This document shows, in pieces, positions 1-8,041 of a stretch of 64,000 nt of DNA. Source of the DNA: JAVBNT01 sp031551355 (GTDB lineage: Bacteria > Vulcanimicrobiota > CADAWZ01); assembly GCA_031551355.1 (NCBI GenBank), contig JAVBNT010000003.1, positions 8,192 through 72,191 on the forward strand. The letters run 5' to 3'. The notes under the pieces were generated by a model that searched no databases, was not told the DNA's origin, and worked only from the letters and a program-made list of their open reading frames with translations. Position numbers and translations under genes: made by a program. Position 1 is the stretch's first letter; the number at the start of each line of letters is the position of its first letter.

Positions 1-1854
1 ACCGGCATTTTGACAACGCTTGTTTACCTGCCATATACAATCTACAAAACAGATTATCTCTTCGATGCCGGCACTTATTTCGGCAGTTTTTTGATAATAT
101 TTCTTCCGGCGTTATGGATTGCATGTCTTTTTTCCGCAGTTTTTTATCAGATAACGGAGCGAACCGATTTAAGCTTTATACTGCTGGCCGCCTGCGCCGC
201 TCCTTGTTTTGGGAAATTTATGGCCCCTGAATTTATTCTTAGATGGATAAACCCGATTACAATTTATTTCAACGATATTTTTTCCAATTCAAATGTATTG
301 AGACTTGCGGCTTACAACAGAATCTTTTGGTTGCTACTATTAACAGGAACACTTTTGTTGTCTTTTCTATGCCTGCGCAGGTATGGCAAAGGACTTACAG
401 ACTCATTCATCATTAACATTCGATATTGGCGGATACCGCTCATATCATCGCTGTTATTAGCTTCCGGTCTCTGCATTTACATATTCCAGCCCTTTGTAAA
501 CCACTCCGGTTCAGACACAGAAGTCCGCAGGGCAAAAAATGAAGGCATCACAATTCTTTCAACTTACACATATGCCAAACCAAATCCAATTACCGGTATT
601 CAATATGGAAAAACGACAATCAAACTGGCAAGAAAATCATCTGAGCCGCGAACATGCAAGTTCTCAATCGACTGCGGATATAAAGTAAGTTCTATTACCG
701 CAGATGGCAAATCCATCTCCTTCGCCGACCTGAACGATGATTACATTCTATGGAAACAAATTTCGCTGGCTCTTCCCAGGGGGAAGTTTACAGAACTGGT
801 AATTACCTATAGCGGCTATCCGCAAATATGGAAAAAATCAATGCCGAATATACTGGCAAATGAAATAAACAACCGGTTTATACAGCTTCCCGGCGGCTCT
901 TTCAGCCCGATATTTAATGCCGATAAGGACAAAAAAATTTCTCAGACAGCGGACATCGTGCTTCCCGGCCATATGATTCCGGTCACAACAACTGGTGATG
1001 TAAAGTTACTGCAAAGCAATAAAGACAGCACAAAAACATGGCATCTTGATTTCAAAAGCCATGACAGAATCAGGGTATATGCCGCCGATTATTTACATCA
1101 AAAAATTAATTCCCGGGGAATGTCGGTAGAATTTTATTACGGCCGCAGAAGTAAACCGGTTATGGACAAGTATCGCCTTGCAGAAACACTGAAAGAAGTT
1201 TTTGATTATTGCTCAAAACAATACGGCCCCATAGAATACACCAAAAACAATACGCTGATTTTATTGCAGGAGTCATCACTGGGAGGCGGAGCCGATAAAG
1301 GGATAAGTTTTTTCGGAGAGATAACATTTTCAGAAGACAGCCTAAAAGACCCTAAGCGCGGAGCTTCGGGAATGGAAGTTATGGCTCATGAAATCGCCCA
1401 TCAGTGGTGGGGACTGGGGGTTGTATTTGAAGGAGCATACGGGGGCAGTAACAATTATGAGTGGACCTCTGAAGGATTCACAGTCTTTACTACTTACAGA
1501 ATGATGAAGGAGAAATTTGGAGCCGATTATGCAAAAAAATACTATATCGACGTGTGGAAAAAAGAATTAAAAAACAGAAACAGGGACTTCTACTACCGCC
1601 GGCCGGAATACTTAGATATATTGCCGGAACGGTTTTCCTCAAAAATAAAATCTCAAAGCTGGGGTGTCGATGAATACTGCGTTATGCCGCTTAAAATTCT
1701 CAAAGCGGCGGAACTTATCGGCGGCGAAGACAAGATGGACGGGATAATGGCTAAACTTTATCAAATGAAGGCTAATCAGGAAGACTCCTTCCTGAGTTAT
1801 GACGAATTTCTATCTGCATGCCACCTTACGGATAAAGATCTTGAGTTGAAATAA
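1..1854 (+). CDS. Membrane protein with C-terminal M1-family zinc peptidase domain (5' end outside window)
   Basis: The reading frame is open from the first base, so the real start lies upstream; residues are counted from a TTG at 10. About the first 160 residues hold four likely membrane segments (near 27-48, 55-71, 105-122 and 142-159) and resemble the permease part of ABC-2-type proteins. The rest is a large soluble domain that carries the zinc motif HEIAH at 460-464 followed by QWW, as in M1 aminopeptidases. The second glutamate, in WTSEG, is 24 residues after the motif instead of the usual 19, so there is a small insertion. Fusions of ABC-type membrane domains to M1 peptidase domains are known; the substrate is unknown. 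It probably acts at the cytoplasmic membrane. Ends with TAA. Family call good, function uncertain. Confidence 0.75.
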   Translation, partial: TGILTTLVYLPYTIYKTDYLFDAGTYFGSFLIIFLPALWIACLFSAVFYQITERTDLSFILLAACAAPCFGKFMAPEFILRWINPITIYFNDIFSNSNVLRLAAYNRIFWLLLLTGTLLLSFLCLRRYGKGLTDSFIINIRYWRIPLISSLLLASGLCIYIFQPFVNHSGSDTEVRRAKNEGITILSTYTYAKPNPITGIQYGKTTIKLARKSSEPRTCKFSIDCGYKVSSITADGKSISFADLNDDYILWKQISLALPRGKFTELVITYSGYPQIWKKSMPNILANEINNRFIQLPGGSFSPIFNADKDKKISQTADIVLPGHMIPVTTTGDVKLLQSNKDSTKTWHLDFKSHDRIRVYAADYLHQKINSRGMSVEFYYGRRSKPVMDKYRLAETLKEVFDYCSKQYGPIEYTKNNTLILLQESSLGGGADKGISFFGEITFSEDSLKDPKRGASGMEVMAHEIAHQWWGLGVVFEGAYGGSNNYEWTSEGFTVFTTYRMMKEKFGADYAKKYYIDVWKKELKNRNRDFYYRRPEYLDILPERFSSKIKSQSWGVDEYCVMPLKILKAAELIGGEDKMDGIMAKLYQMKANQEDSFLSYDEFLSACHLTDKDLELK

Positions 1855-1862
1855 AGAGATGC

Positions 1863-1930
1863 GGAAACCACCCCGACGCTCCGCGTCACCCCTCCGGAGG
1901 AGGGGAATTCATTAAAATCAAAATCAATTC
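1863..1930 (+). repeat. Type D repeat with truncated type A arm
   Basis: A GC-rich palindromic block (CCCCGACGCTCCGCG then CCCCTCCGGAGGAGGGG) followed by GAATTCATTAAAATC and the first bases of a type A arm (AATCAATTCAAAC). The same module occurs near 3791, 27680, 28037 and 28199. It sits just after the stop of the M1-type peptidase gene. Confidence 0.7.
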
Positions 1931-1952
1931 AAACATTCTATTGATAAAAAAT

Positions 1953-2005
1953 ATGAGGCACTCAATTGCGTCTATAGGCTAAGGCAAGCCGGATTTTAAC
2001 GAGTA
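1953..2005 (+). repeat. Partial type B repeat (left half only)
   Basis: The stretch GAGGCACTCAATTGCGTCTA and the following GGCTAAGGCAA match the left half of the full type B element at 7646. The right half is missing, so this is a decayed copy. The rest of the gap 1855-2267 holds no gene that I can see. Confidence 0.6.
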
Positions 2006-2037
2006 AACTCTACTGTAATCAGAACCATTCACCCCGG

Positions 2038-2060
2038 CCCTCTCCCGCAAGGGGAGAGGG
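2038..2060. repeat. Short perfect hairpin
   Basis: CCCTCTCCC and GGGAGAGGG pair over the loop GCAAG. It is not followed by a T-run, so it is more likely a REP-like repeat unit than a terminator. Confidence 0.5.
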
Positions 2061-2152
2061 AGAAAAGATAATGGTATAAATCTTTTCAACTCTATTGAAA
2101 AAATTAATTCAAAAAGATAGAAGTTCCGATAAAATACATACATTATAAAGAT

Positions 2153-2279
2153 AAAATCAATTGAAACGGGCGGAGATGCTAAGTCAAAGACAAATTCTAC
2201 GAGCGAGGCGTAGTCATCTCTACGGTAAGCGAGAGAATTTGTCTGCGACGACGCAGATTCGCCCGTTTCAATTGATTTT
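2153..2279. repeat. Type A palindromic repeat, copy 1
   Basis: Outer arms AAAATCAATTGAAACGGGCG and CGCCCGTTTCAATTGATTTT are perfectly complementary. Inside, ACAAATTCT pairs with AGAGAATTTGT and CGTAG pairs with CTACG, giving a long nested hairpin. The right arm supplies the last codons and the stop codon of the GH13 gene on the minus strand. Confidence 0.9.
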
Positions 2280-3599
2280 AAGGATGCGCCCCCAGTGGGG
2301 AGATACTTGTATCTCCTCTCCGGAAAAATTTTCCCCGTTCAGCAGATCATAAAACTTCCCGCCGTATCCAGGCAGCTTCACGGCAGCTTCCTGATCGGCT
2401 GTATTGATAACAACAGTAATTTTTTCATTTCCCAATGCTCTTTCAAAGGCAAACTGCTGCTCATACGTTACCAAAATCTGTTTATAGCTGCCTTTGGACA
2501 ATACCTTATTTTCATTTCTGATCGCCGACAGCTTTTTGATCACGTCTTTTAAATGCATTTCCGAACCGCTGATATTATGCAAGTCAAGATACGGCCTGAG
2601 CTGGCGGTCGGAGTCGCCGCCTTTTATTCCTTTTATCCCCCATTCGCTGCCGTAATATATAGACGGTATCCCGGGAACCGTATACAGAAGCAAATAAATT
2701 GTATACAGATCATGCGGATTGCCGGCAATGCTTGCCAGCCTGCTCTGATCGTGGTTATCTACAAAATTATACGGCAAAAAATTTCTGTAAATACCGCCAT
2801 CGGCGGCGAACTGCCTGTTCAGGGAATAAGCTACCTCAAATAAATTCCTGTCATTATGGCTGGAATACAAACCTTTATATAATTCATAGTTGGTCACGGA
2901 ATGCAGCAGCTCTCCGTTTGCCCAGCGGCTGTAATCTCCATGCACCACCTCACCCATTAGCCAAAAATCGGCTTGAAAATCCGTCGTTCTCCATCTGAGT
3001 TCCTTCATAAAATCGAAATCGAGGCAATCCGCGGCATCAAGCCGCAAACCGTCAATATTAAAAAATTCCAGCCAATACTTAACGGCGGCAAACAGATATT
3101 CTCTGAGCGAAGGATTGCGCAAATTAAACTTTACCAGTTCATAATATCCGTTCCAGGTATCGTATGTAAAAGGATCTCCCAACGGACTGCGCCGGGAGAA
3201 ATCAACACCGGAAAACCAGGAACAGTATTCGGAATGTTCACCGCGCTCACAGACATTCCTAAATGCAAAAAAGTCTCTGCCGCAATGATTAAATACACCG
3301 TCAAGAACAACACGGATATCATTTGCATGCAACAAATCAATCAACTCTTTAAATCCGTCATTGTCACCGATACGGTTGTCGATCTGAAAATAATCGGTTG
3401 TGTCATAACCATGAGTTTTTGCTTTAAAAACCGGACCGAAATAAACGGCATTACACCCCATTTCCTTTATATGAGAGACCCACTTCCCTATTTCCCCCAG
3501 ACGGTTTTCCACGGCAGCATAATTATTTTCAAACGAAGCATGACACAGACCCAACGGATAAATATGATAAAAATTTGCCTCCCGATACCAATAATCCAT
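2268..3599 (-). CDS. GH13 alpha-amylase-family glycoside hydrolase
   Basis: Hydrolyses or transfers alpha-1,4-glucosidic bonds of maltodextrin-type sugars. All four GH13 regions are visible: D100-GVFNH105; GLRLD with nucleophile D188; GE with acid/base E217; NH-D284. At 443 residues it is compact, with a short C-terminal beta domain and no signal peptide, so it is probably cytoplasmic and nearest to cyclomaltodextrinase or neopullulanase types. An AAGGA site lies 8 bases before the ATG. A palindrome at 3617-3636 that resembles the TetR operator at 4723-4738 suggests control by the neighbouring TetR protein. The last three residues and the TGA stop lie inside the type A repeat arm. Family sure, exact substrate unknown. 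Confidence 0.9.
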   Translation of the reverse strand: MDYWYREANFYHIYPLGLCHASFENNYAAVENRLGEIGKWVSHIKEMGCNAVYFGPVFKAKTHGYDTTDYFQIDNRIGDNDGFKELIDLLHANDIRVVLDGVFNHCGRDFFAFRNVCERGEHSEYCSWFSGVDFSRRSPLGDPFTYDTWNGYYELVKFNLRNPSLREYLFAAVKYWLEFFNIDGLRLDAADCLDFDFMKELRWRTTDFQADFWLMGEVVHGDYSRWANGELLHSVTNYELYKGLYSSHNDRNLFEVAYSLNRQFAADGGIYRNFLPYNFVDNHDQSRLASIAGNPHDLYTIYLLLYTVPGIPSIYYGSEWGIKGIKGGDSDRQLRPYLDLHNISGSEMHLKDVIKKLSAIRNENKVLSKGSYKQILVTYEQQFAFERALGNEKITVVINTADQEAAVKLPGYGGKFYDLLNGENFSGEEIQVSPHWGRILKIN

Positions 3600-3616
3600 A
3601 ATCTTTATCCTTTTTA

Positions 3617-3636
3617 TATACCTACCGATAGGTATA
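3617..3636. promoter_or_regulatory. Probable TetR operator upstream of the GH13 gene
   Basis: TATACCTA and TAGGTATA form 8-base inverted arms around CCGA. The arms share TATACC/GGTATA and the central CCGA with the operator in the tetR promoter. It lies 18 bases before the GH13 start codon, where a bound repressor would block transcription. Confidence 0.6.
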
Positions 3637-3790
3637 TAAATGTTTATTTTTTAGGGAATTAAAATAAAAGTTTAATTCCCTCATTATGCCAGATATAAAA
3701 ACTATACGTCATTGCGGCTTCCGAGCCGCGATCTCAGATGTTCCCGGCATCCCGCCGGAAGATGGGCGGGCGAATATTCAAGTTGACTTA

Positions 3791-3974
3791 GCGGAAACCA
3801 CCCCGCCGCTCCGCGGCACCCCTCCAAAGGAGAGGAATTCATTAAAATCTTAATCAATTCAAACCGGCGGAGATGTTAAGTCAAAGACAAATTCTACGAG
3901 CTAGACGTAGTCTTATCTACGTCTAGCGAGAGAATTTGTCTGCAACGACGCAGCTTCGCCGGTTTCAATTGATT
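3791..3974. repeat. Type D module plus type A palindromic repeat, copy 2
   Basis: A D block (CCCCGCCGCTCCGCGG, CCCCTCC) at 3791-3851 is followed by a complete A hairpin at 3852-3974. The A arms are AATCAATTCAAACCGGCG and CGCCGGTTTCAATTGATT. The central stem differs from copy 1 (CTAGACGTAG with CTACGTCTAG) but is still perfectly paired. Confidence 0.85.
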
Positions 3975-3976
3975 CC

Positions 3977-4103
3977 AAAAAGGCAGTCAATTGGGTCTGA
4001 AGGCTAAGGCAAATTAGATTTCGACGAGTGAGGCGTAGCGGGACTACGCCGGAATGAGCGATATCTAATTTGACAACGCATGCGGGCACAATTCACTGTC
4101 TTT
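3977..4103. repeat. Type B palindromic repeat, copy 1
   Basis: Arms AAAGGCAGTCAATTG and CAATTCACTGTCTTT pair, as do AAATTAGAT with ATCTAATTT and GGCGTAG with CTACGCC. The layout is the same as type A but with different stem sequences. The right end stops 3 bases from the tetR stop codon. Confidence 0.8.
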
Positions 4104-4106
4104 TCA

Positions 4107-4712
4107 TTAGGAGTGGATGCCATGCATAAATTGTTTTACCACTCTCATTGCCAAATCTTCCTCCAAAGAAGCACTGTCAAAATTATTATAGTAAAGTCCG
4201 ATAAAAGAATTTATCATCCCCAAAAAGGTCCAGGCAAAGATCGTTTCCTTTCCCTGCATGTTCGTATGCACAGCGGAAAAACTTTTAAACATTCCATGCA
4301 CAACCTCATACTGTCTGAAATGATATTTCTTCACAATATGGTATACCGGTGATGAATCCGGCATAAACAGATTGGACAGCACCATTCTGTAAAATAATTC
4401 ATTTTCTCTGGCAAATTCAAAATATTTAGAGGCAAGCCTTGTGAGAACAAGATGAACGTCATCAAAATAAGATGACGGATTTGGCAGATATTGACCGGCG
4501 AAGGCAGCCATTTGCTCAAGCATTCCGTAATAACCGGCAATCAGCTGCTCATAAAGGCCTTCCTTGCTGCCAAAATAATAATACAGAGTAGGTTTGGTAA
4601 TACCGGCGGCATTTACAAGCTCCTGAACGGAAACGGCCTCATAGCCTTTTGCCGAAAAAAGCTCCAATGCACACTTGAGTATATTTTCTTTCACCGAGGG
4701 ATTCACAGTCAT
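4107..4712 (-). CDS. TetR/AcrR-family transcriptional regulator
   Basis: A 201-residue regulator. The N-terminal helix-turn-helix is typical of the family (KCALELFSAKGYEAVSV, then ITKPTLYYYFGSKEGL near residues 38-54). The C-terminal ligand domain is not similar to one I recognise. The start at 4712 is chosen because a consensus promoter with a palindromic operator (4719-4748) leaves no room for a start further upstream: the ATG lies about 7 bases after the -10 box, so the message is probably leaderless. It likely represses itself and, through the similar palindrome at 3617-3636, the GH13 gene. Confidence 0.85.
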   Translation of the reverse strand: MTVNPSVKENILKCALELFSAKGYEAVSVQELVNAAGITKPTLYYYFGSKEGLYEQLIAGYYGMLEQMAAFAGQYLPNPSSYFDDVHLVLTRLASKYFEFARENELFYRMVLSNLFMPDSSPVYHIVKKYHFRQYEVVHGMFKSFSAVHTNMQGKETIFAWTFLGMINSFIGLYYNNFDSASLEEDLAMRVVKQFMHGIHS

Positions 4713-4718
4713 AAAACA

Positions 4719-4748
4719 ATTATATACCGATCGGTATACAGTTGTCAA
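4719..4748 (-). promoter_or_regulatory. tetR promoter with operator in the spacer
   Basis: On the minus strand TTGACA (4748-4743) and TATAAT (4724-4719) are separated by 18 bases. The perfect 16-base palindrome TATACCGATCGGTATA (4723-4738) fills most of the spacer and overlaps the -10 box, a classical autorepression layout. Confidence 0.8.
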
Positions 4749-4769
4749 ATACTTTTATTTTTCAATCTT

Positions 4770-6008
4770 TTAAACGTTTGTTTCAACATTCATATTGACA
4801 ATCAGATAACCGTAAAGGTCACCGGAATAAAGACCCTCTGCAATAACACCGACAAAATCTTTACCAAACATATCATACAGATTCGAACTTATTGTCAGCT
4901 CCGGCAAACGCCCGATAATATTCTCACCGTCAAAAAGGAACGACGACTGAACCGGAGCGGCAAAATTACCTTCAGAAGTGAAGCCGCCGCCCTGAGAGAT
5001 ATCAATAAGCACAGCTTCCTGTCCGGCAAGAAGCTCTGACATACTTCGTGGCGAAGGCTCTGCATATAGAGCCGGAAAGCCTATATCCGGAACCTGATCA
5101 TAAGCGAAAGACGCAGAAGAGGTTCGCGGATAGTCATATTTAAGGGCGGTCATTTTATCGGTATACGGGTATTTTATAACGCCCTTGTCGATCAGAACAA
5201 ACTTATCATTTTCAAGAACCGTTCCTTCTCCGTCAAAAAAAGGAATGTACTGGATTGCGGAATTTCTGTTTATTGAAAGGGAAAAATTACTGCTGAACAG
5301 TTGTTCTCCGATTTTATCGGAAAATATCGAGGCTTTTTCGGCAACGTTTATACCGTGTAAATCAAAAAACTTACCAAAAATTTTGCAGTCAGGCCCTGAC
5401 TTAAATACAACAGGAATTTTTGTTTTTGTAGATACACTCACTTGATTATCATAAGCTCCGCATAAATCCGAGACCATTTTCAACCATCCATCTTTATCAT
5501 ATCTTCTTGATTTGTAAACTACCGACATATCAAAAATATTTGTAGATCGGTTATGGTTCAGCAGCAAATCCGAGGATACGTAAGCATCTCTGTAAACAAG
5601 TTCAGCCCCACCACTATTGCCGATTGATATTTCCACATCCTGAAAGATGATATTGCCGAAGCCACAGGAAAAAGAAGATTGCGTATCCAGAAGATTTATT
5701 ATCTCCGAAGCACCTTCAATAAGTTCATCATAAGAAACTTTACACTCGCTTGAAAAATCCTCAGCCCTTTTTAGCCCGGCAGCAGGCATGGCTGTATAAA
5801 AAATATTATGCTTAAACATACTCTCGGCCCTGGATACCAGTTCCTTTTTATCATAACTGCCGATTGCCGAAGCAATGCCAATATTGCTGCCGTCATAAAG
5901 ACGCAAGCCGGTCTTTACGGAAGAAGATTTCAGAATATTTTTCATCTTACCGCTTACGATATTAATCTTAAACTTATCATTTCTATGAGTAACCCATTCC
6001 TCAACCAT
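4770..6008 (-). CDS. tldE: TldE/PmbA-type subunit of the TldD/TldE metalloprotease
   Basis: A 412-residue protein of the TldD/PmbA family without the HExxxH zinc motif, as expected for the non-catalytic TldE partner. The complex with TldD forms a chamber that degrades unfolded peptides and processes some modified peptides such as microcins. The gene follows tldD with a 7-base gap, and GAGG precedes the ATG, so the two are co-translated. The conserved C-terminal core (GGGFTSEG, then GRLPELTISSNLYDMF) is visible. Cytoplasmic. The radical SAM pair just upstream on the same strand could make a peptide substrate, but that is only inference. Confidence 0.85.
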   Translation of the reverse strand: MVEEWVTHRNDKFKINIVSGKMKNILKSSSVKTGLRLYDGSNIGIASAIGSYDKKELVSRAESMFKHNIFYTAMPAAGLKRAEDFSSECKVSYDELIEGASEIINLLDTQSSFSCGFGNIIFQDVEISIGNSGGAELVYRDAYVSSDLLLNHNRSTNIFDMSVVYKSRRYDKDGWLKMVSDLCGAYDNQVSVSTKTKIPVVFKSGPDCKIFGKFFDLHGINVAEKASIFSDKIGEQLFSSNFSLSINRNSAIQYIPFFDGEGTVLENDKFVLIDKGVIKYPYTDKMTALKYDYPRTSSASFAYDQVPDIGFPALYAEPSPRSMSELLAGQEAVLIDISQGGGFTSEGNFAAPVQSSFLFDGENIIGRLPELTISSNLYDMFGKDFVGVIAEGLYSGDLYGYLIVNMNVETNV

Positions 6009-6015
6009 AAAAACC

Positions 6016-7350
6016 TCACTTTACGGATAAATTCCTTACTCTTACATACGGACCGCCTTCACCGATGGGAAGCGGCATCTGTTCTATCTTGCCACAGCCG
6101 ATGATGGAATATAATTTAACCTCGTCCGATATCCCGTCAATATCCGATAAAGCACGCGACACATTGCCGAAAATTACGGAAACCTTTACCGGCCTTGTTA
6201 TACACCCGTTTTCTATATAATAAGCAAGAATCGGGGAAAAAGAAAAGGTGGACAATCCCGAACCAGCTCCACACTGCTTCAAAAATATCCCTTTTCCCAC
6301 ACCGGCAGCAAGTTCTTCAAACGTTTGCGTTCCTTTATCAATATAAGTAGTAGTCATTCTGACAATCGGTTCAAATTCATAACTTAAAGCTCTGGCATTG
6401 CCGGTCGGAATCTCATTCCTTTCTAAAGCAGTAGAAACCGTATGCATCTTTCCAGCAAGAATGCCGTTTTTAATCAGATAATTTTTCTTCGCTTTTATGC
6501 CCTCATCATCATATGGAGTATATCCAAATGATTCAACGGAACCGTCATCAATAATTGATAGATTTGCAGGGGCAATCTTTTTACCGGCCGCCCACTCCTC
6601 TTCCGATACTTCATTGGCCGAACCTAAATCAGCCTCACTCTTATGGCCAAAACACTCATGGGCGAAAATACCGGCGGCATCAGGAGCAAAAATAACCGTA
6701 TAAGTTCCCGGTTCAACCGGTTCGGAGTTCAGCATACTTTCAACACATTCGTCAATATATGACGATAATGAATTCTCGTAATCAGCAATTTCATTAAATG
6801 CTTTGCCGCTTTTTGTATAATATCCAAACGATTTTTTTTTGCCCTCAGCCAGATTCAGACGCGTTTGCAGCATGCAATACTGCTTATCATATTTTATATC
6901 CGCACCTTTACTGTTATAAAATTCCTTCACAATATGATTATCAAGATAACTGGGACGGAATATTTTCAGATACTTATTTTCTTCCAATAAGGGAATTTGC
7001 TTCTTCACCAAAGCAAGCTTATCATCAAGATTAATTTTAGAGACGTCGGATTCAGAGAACTTCATCACTGTGTCACGGGAGGAACTGAAGAGATTATGGA
7101 TCGGAAGTTTTGTTACATCCGTTTTGACGGAGACAAGACTTGCCAGCGATTCAATTTCCTGTTGGAGATTATTGATATCGGTTGTATTGGCGCACCAAAA
7201 ACGGCTGCCGTCAAAAACACGGATAAATGCCGCACTGTAACTTTTTACGATGCAATTCTTCAGTCCGGCATTCCGAAACATTATCTCAGCAGAATTTATA
7301 TGTTCAATGCGAACATCGGTATAAAGTCCCTCAGGAAATGTATATTTCAT
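6016..7350 (-). CDS. tldD: TldD-type zinc metalloprotease subunit
   Basis: Catalytic partner of the TldD/TldE heteromeric protease. The zinc motif HECFGH is at residues 231-236, inside the family signature FAHECFGHKSEAD. Length (444) is near the family norm of about 450-480. An AAGGAG site precedes the ATG. The gene leads a two-gene operon with tldE. No promoter is clear in the AT-rich 300 bases upstream. Confidence 0.9.
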   Translation of the reverse strand: MKYTFPEGLYTDVRIEHINSAEIMFRNAGLKNCIVKSYSAAFIRVFDGSRFWCANTTDINNLQQEIESLASLVSVKTDVTKLPIHNLFSSSRDTVMKFSESDVSKINLDDKLALVKKQIPLLEENKYLKIFRPSYLDNHIVKEFYNSKGADIKYDKQYCMLQTRLNLAEGKKKSFGYYTKSGKAFNEIADYENSLSSYIDECVESMLNSEPVEPGTYTVIFAPDAAGIFAHECFGHKSEADLGSANEVSEEEWAAGKKIAPANLSIIDDGSVESFGYTPYDDEGIKAKKNYLIKNGILAGKMHTVSTALERNEIPTGNARALSYEFEPIVRMTTTYIDKGTQTFEELAAGVGKGIFLKQCGAGSGLSTFSFSPILAYYIENGCITRPVKVSVIFGNVSRALSDIDGISDEVKLYSIIGCGKIEQMPLPIGEGGPYVRVRNLSVK

Positions 7351-7645
7351 TTTTACTCCTTATGCAATTCGACCTTTCTCTAAAATACGGACGACTCCAA
7401 CTTATTGAATTATAAAAATATCAAAACATGTAATCTTTTTATTTAGAGCAACTTGTAAAAATGTAGACAATACTTTACAAATATGCCGTGACCATTATCA
7501 AATTTATTACACCTACGGATATTGCCGGATGGCTTTTACCTGATTGACATAGGCTATGTTAAATCAAGTTGATCTAAAAACTTATCTTTCAAATATTTCA
7601 AATCCTTTTAATATGACAAAAACAGCAGGAATCAACCGATAGTAC
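7351..7645. other. AT-rich intergenic stretch without a gene
   Basis: No credible coding sequence, RNA or terminator is seen. At 7445 the sequence AGAGCAACTTG resembles the end of the inverted-repeat element at 15481-15828, so this may hold the remains of another copy. Confidence 0.5.
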
Positions 7646-8041
7646 TGAGGCACTCAATTGCGTCTATAGGCTAAGACAAATTAGATTTCAACGCGTGGAC
7701 TCAATGTCATTAAGTTAGTGTTTTTCATTGTCGATTCTGATATCTTTTGGATGTTAACGGAGTCCCTCACAGAGGGCACAGAGGCCACGGAGAATAAATA
7801 CTAGTATAGCATAAATTAAATAACTGGATAAATATTGATTTGAATTACAGAATGGACGAGATTAAAATTGAGGCCAATGAGAGTCCAGTTATTTAGTTAA
7901 CTATATACTAGGTAAAACTCTCTGTGTTCTCATCTTCTCTGTAAGAAACCCTTTTCTCTTAACTTAATGCATTGAGCTGACTACGCCGGAATGAGGGAAT
8001 ATCTAATTTGACGACGCATATAGGCGCAATTCAGTGTCTCA
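7646..8041. repeat. Type B palindromic repeat, copy 2, split by an insertion
   Basis: Left part 7646-7699 begins TGAGGCACTCAATTGCG. Right part 7977-8041 ends CGCAATTCAGTGTCTCA. Together they match the type B copy at 3977. A 277-base element with type C ends lies between them. The terminal TCA of the right end is, on the other strand, the TGA stop of the radical SAM gene. Confidence 0.8.
7700..7976. repeat. Type C-ended element inserted in the type B repeat
   Basis: The ends CTCAATGTCATTAAGTTA and TAACTTAATGCATTGAG are near-perfect inverted repeats and match the ends of the 190-base element at 27803. The inside differs. It has a further pair, CTAGTATA...TAAATAACTGGA against TCCAGTTATTTAG...TATACTAG, and blocks related to GGGCACAGAGGCCACGGAG. 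It encodes no protein, so it behaves like a small non-autonomous mobile element. Confidence 0.7.

Noticed and set aside
2161..2352. Open frame across the type A repeat
   Set aside because: It lies entirely in a palindromic repeat and the end of the GH13 gene on the other strand, with no RBS; a by-product of the repeat sequence.
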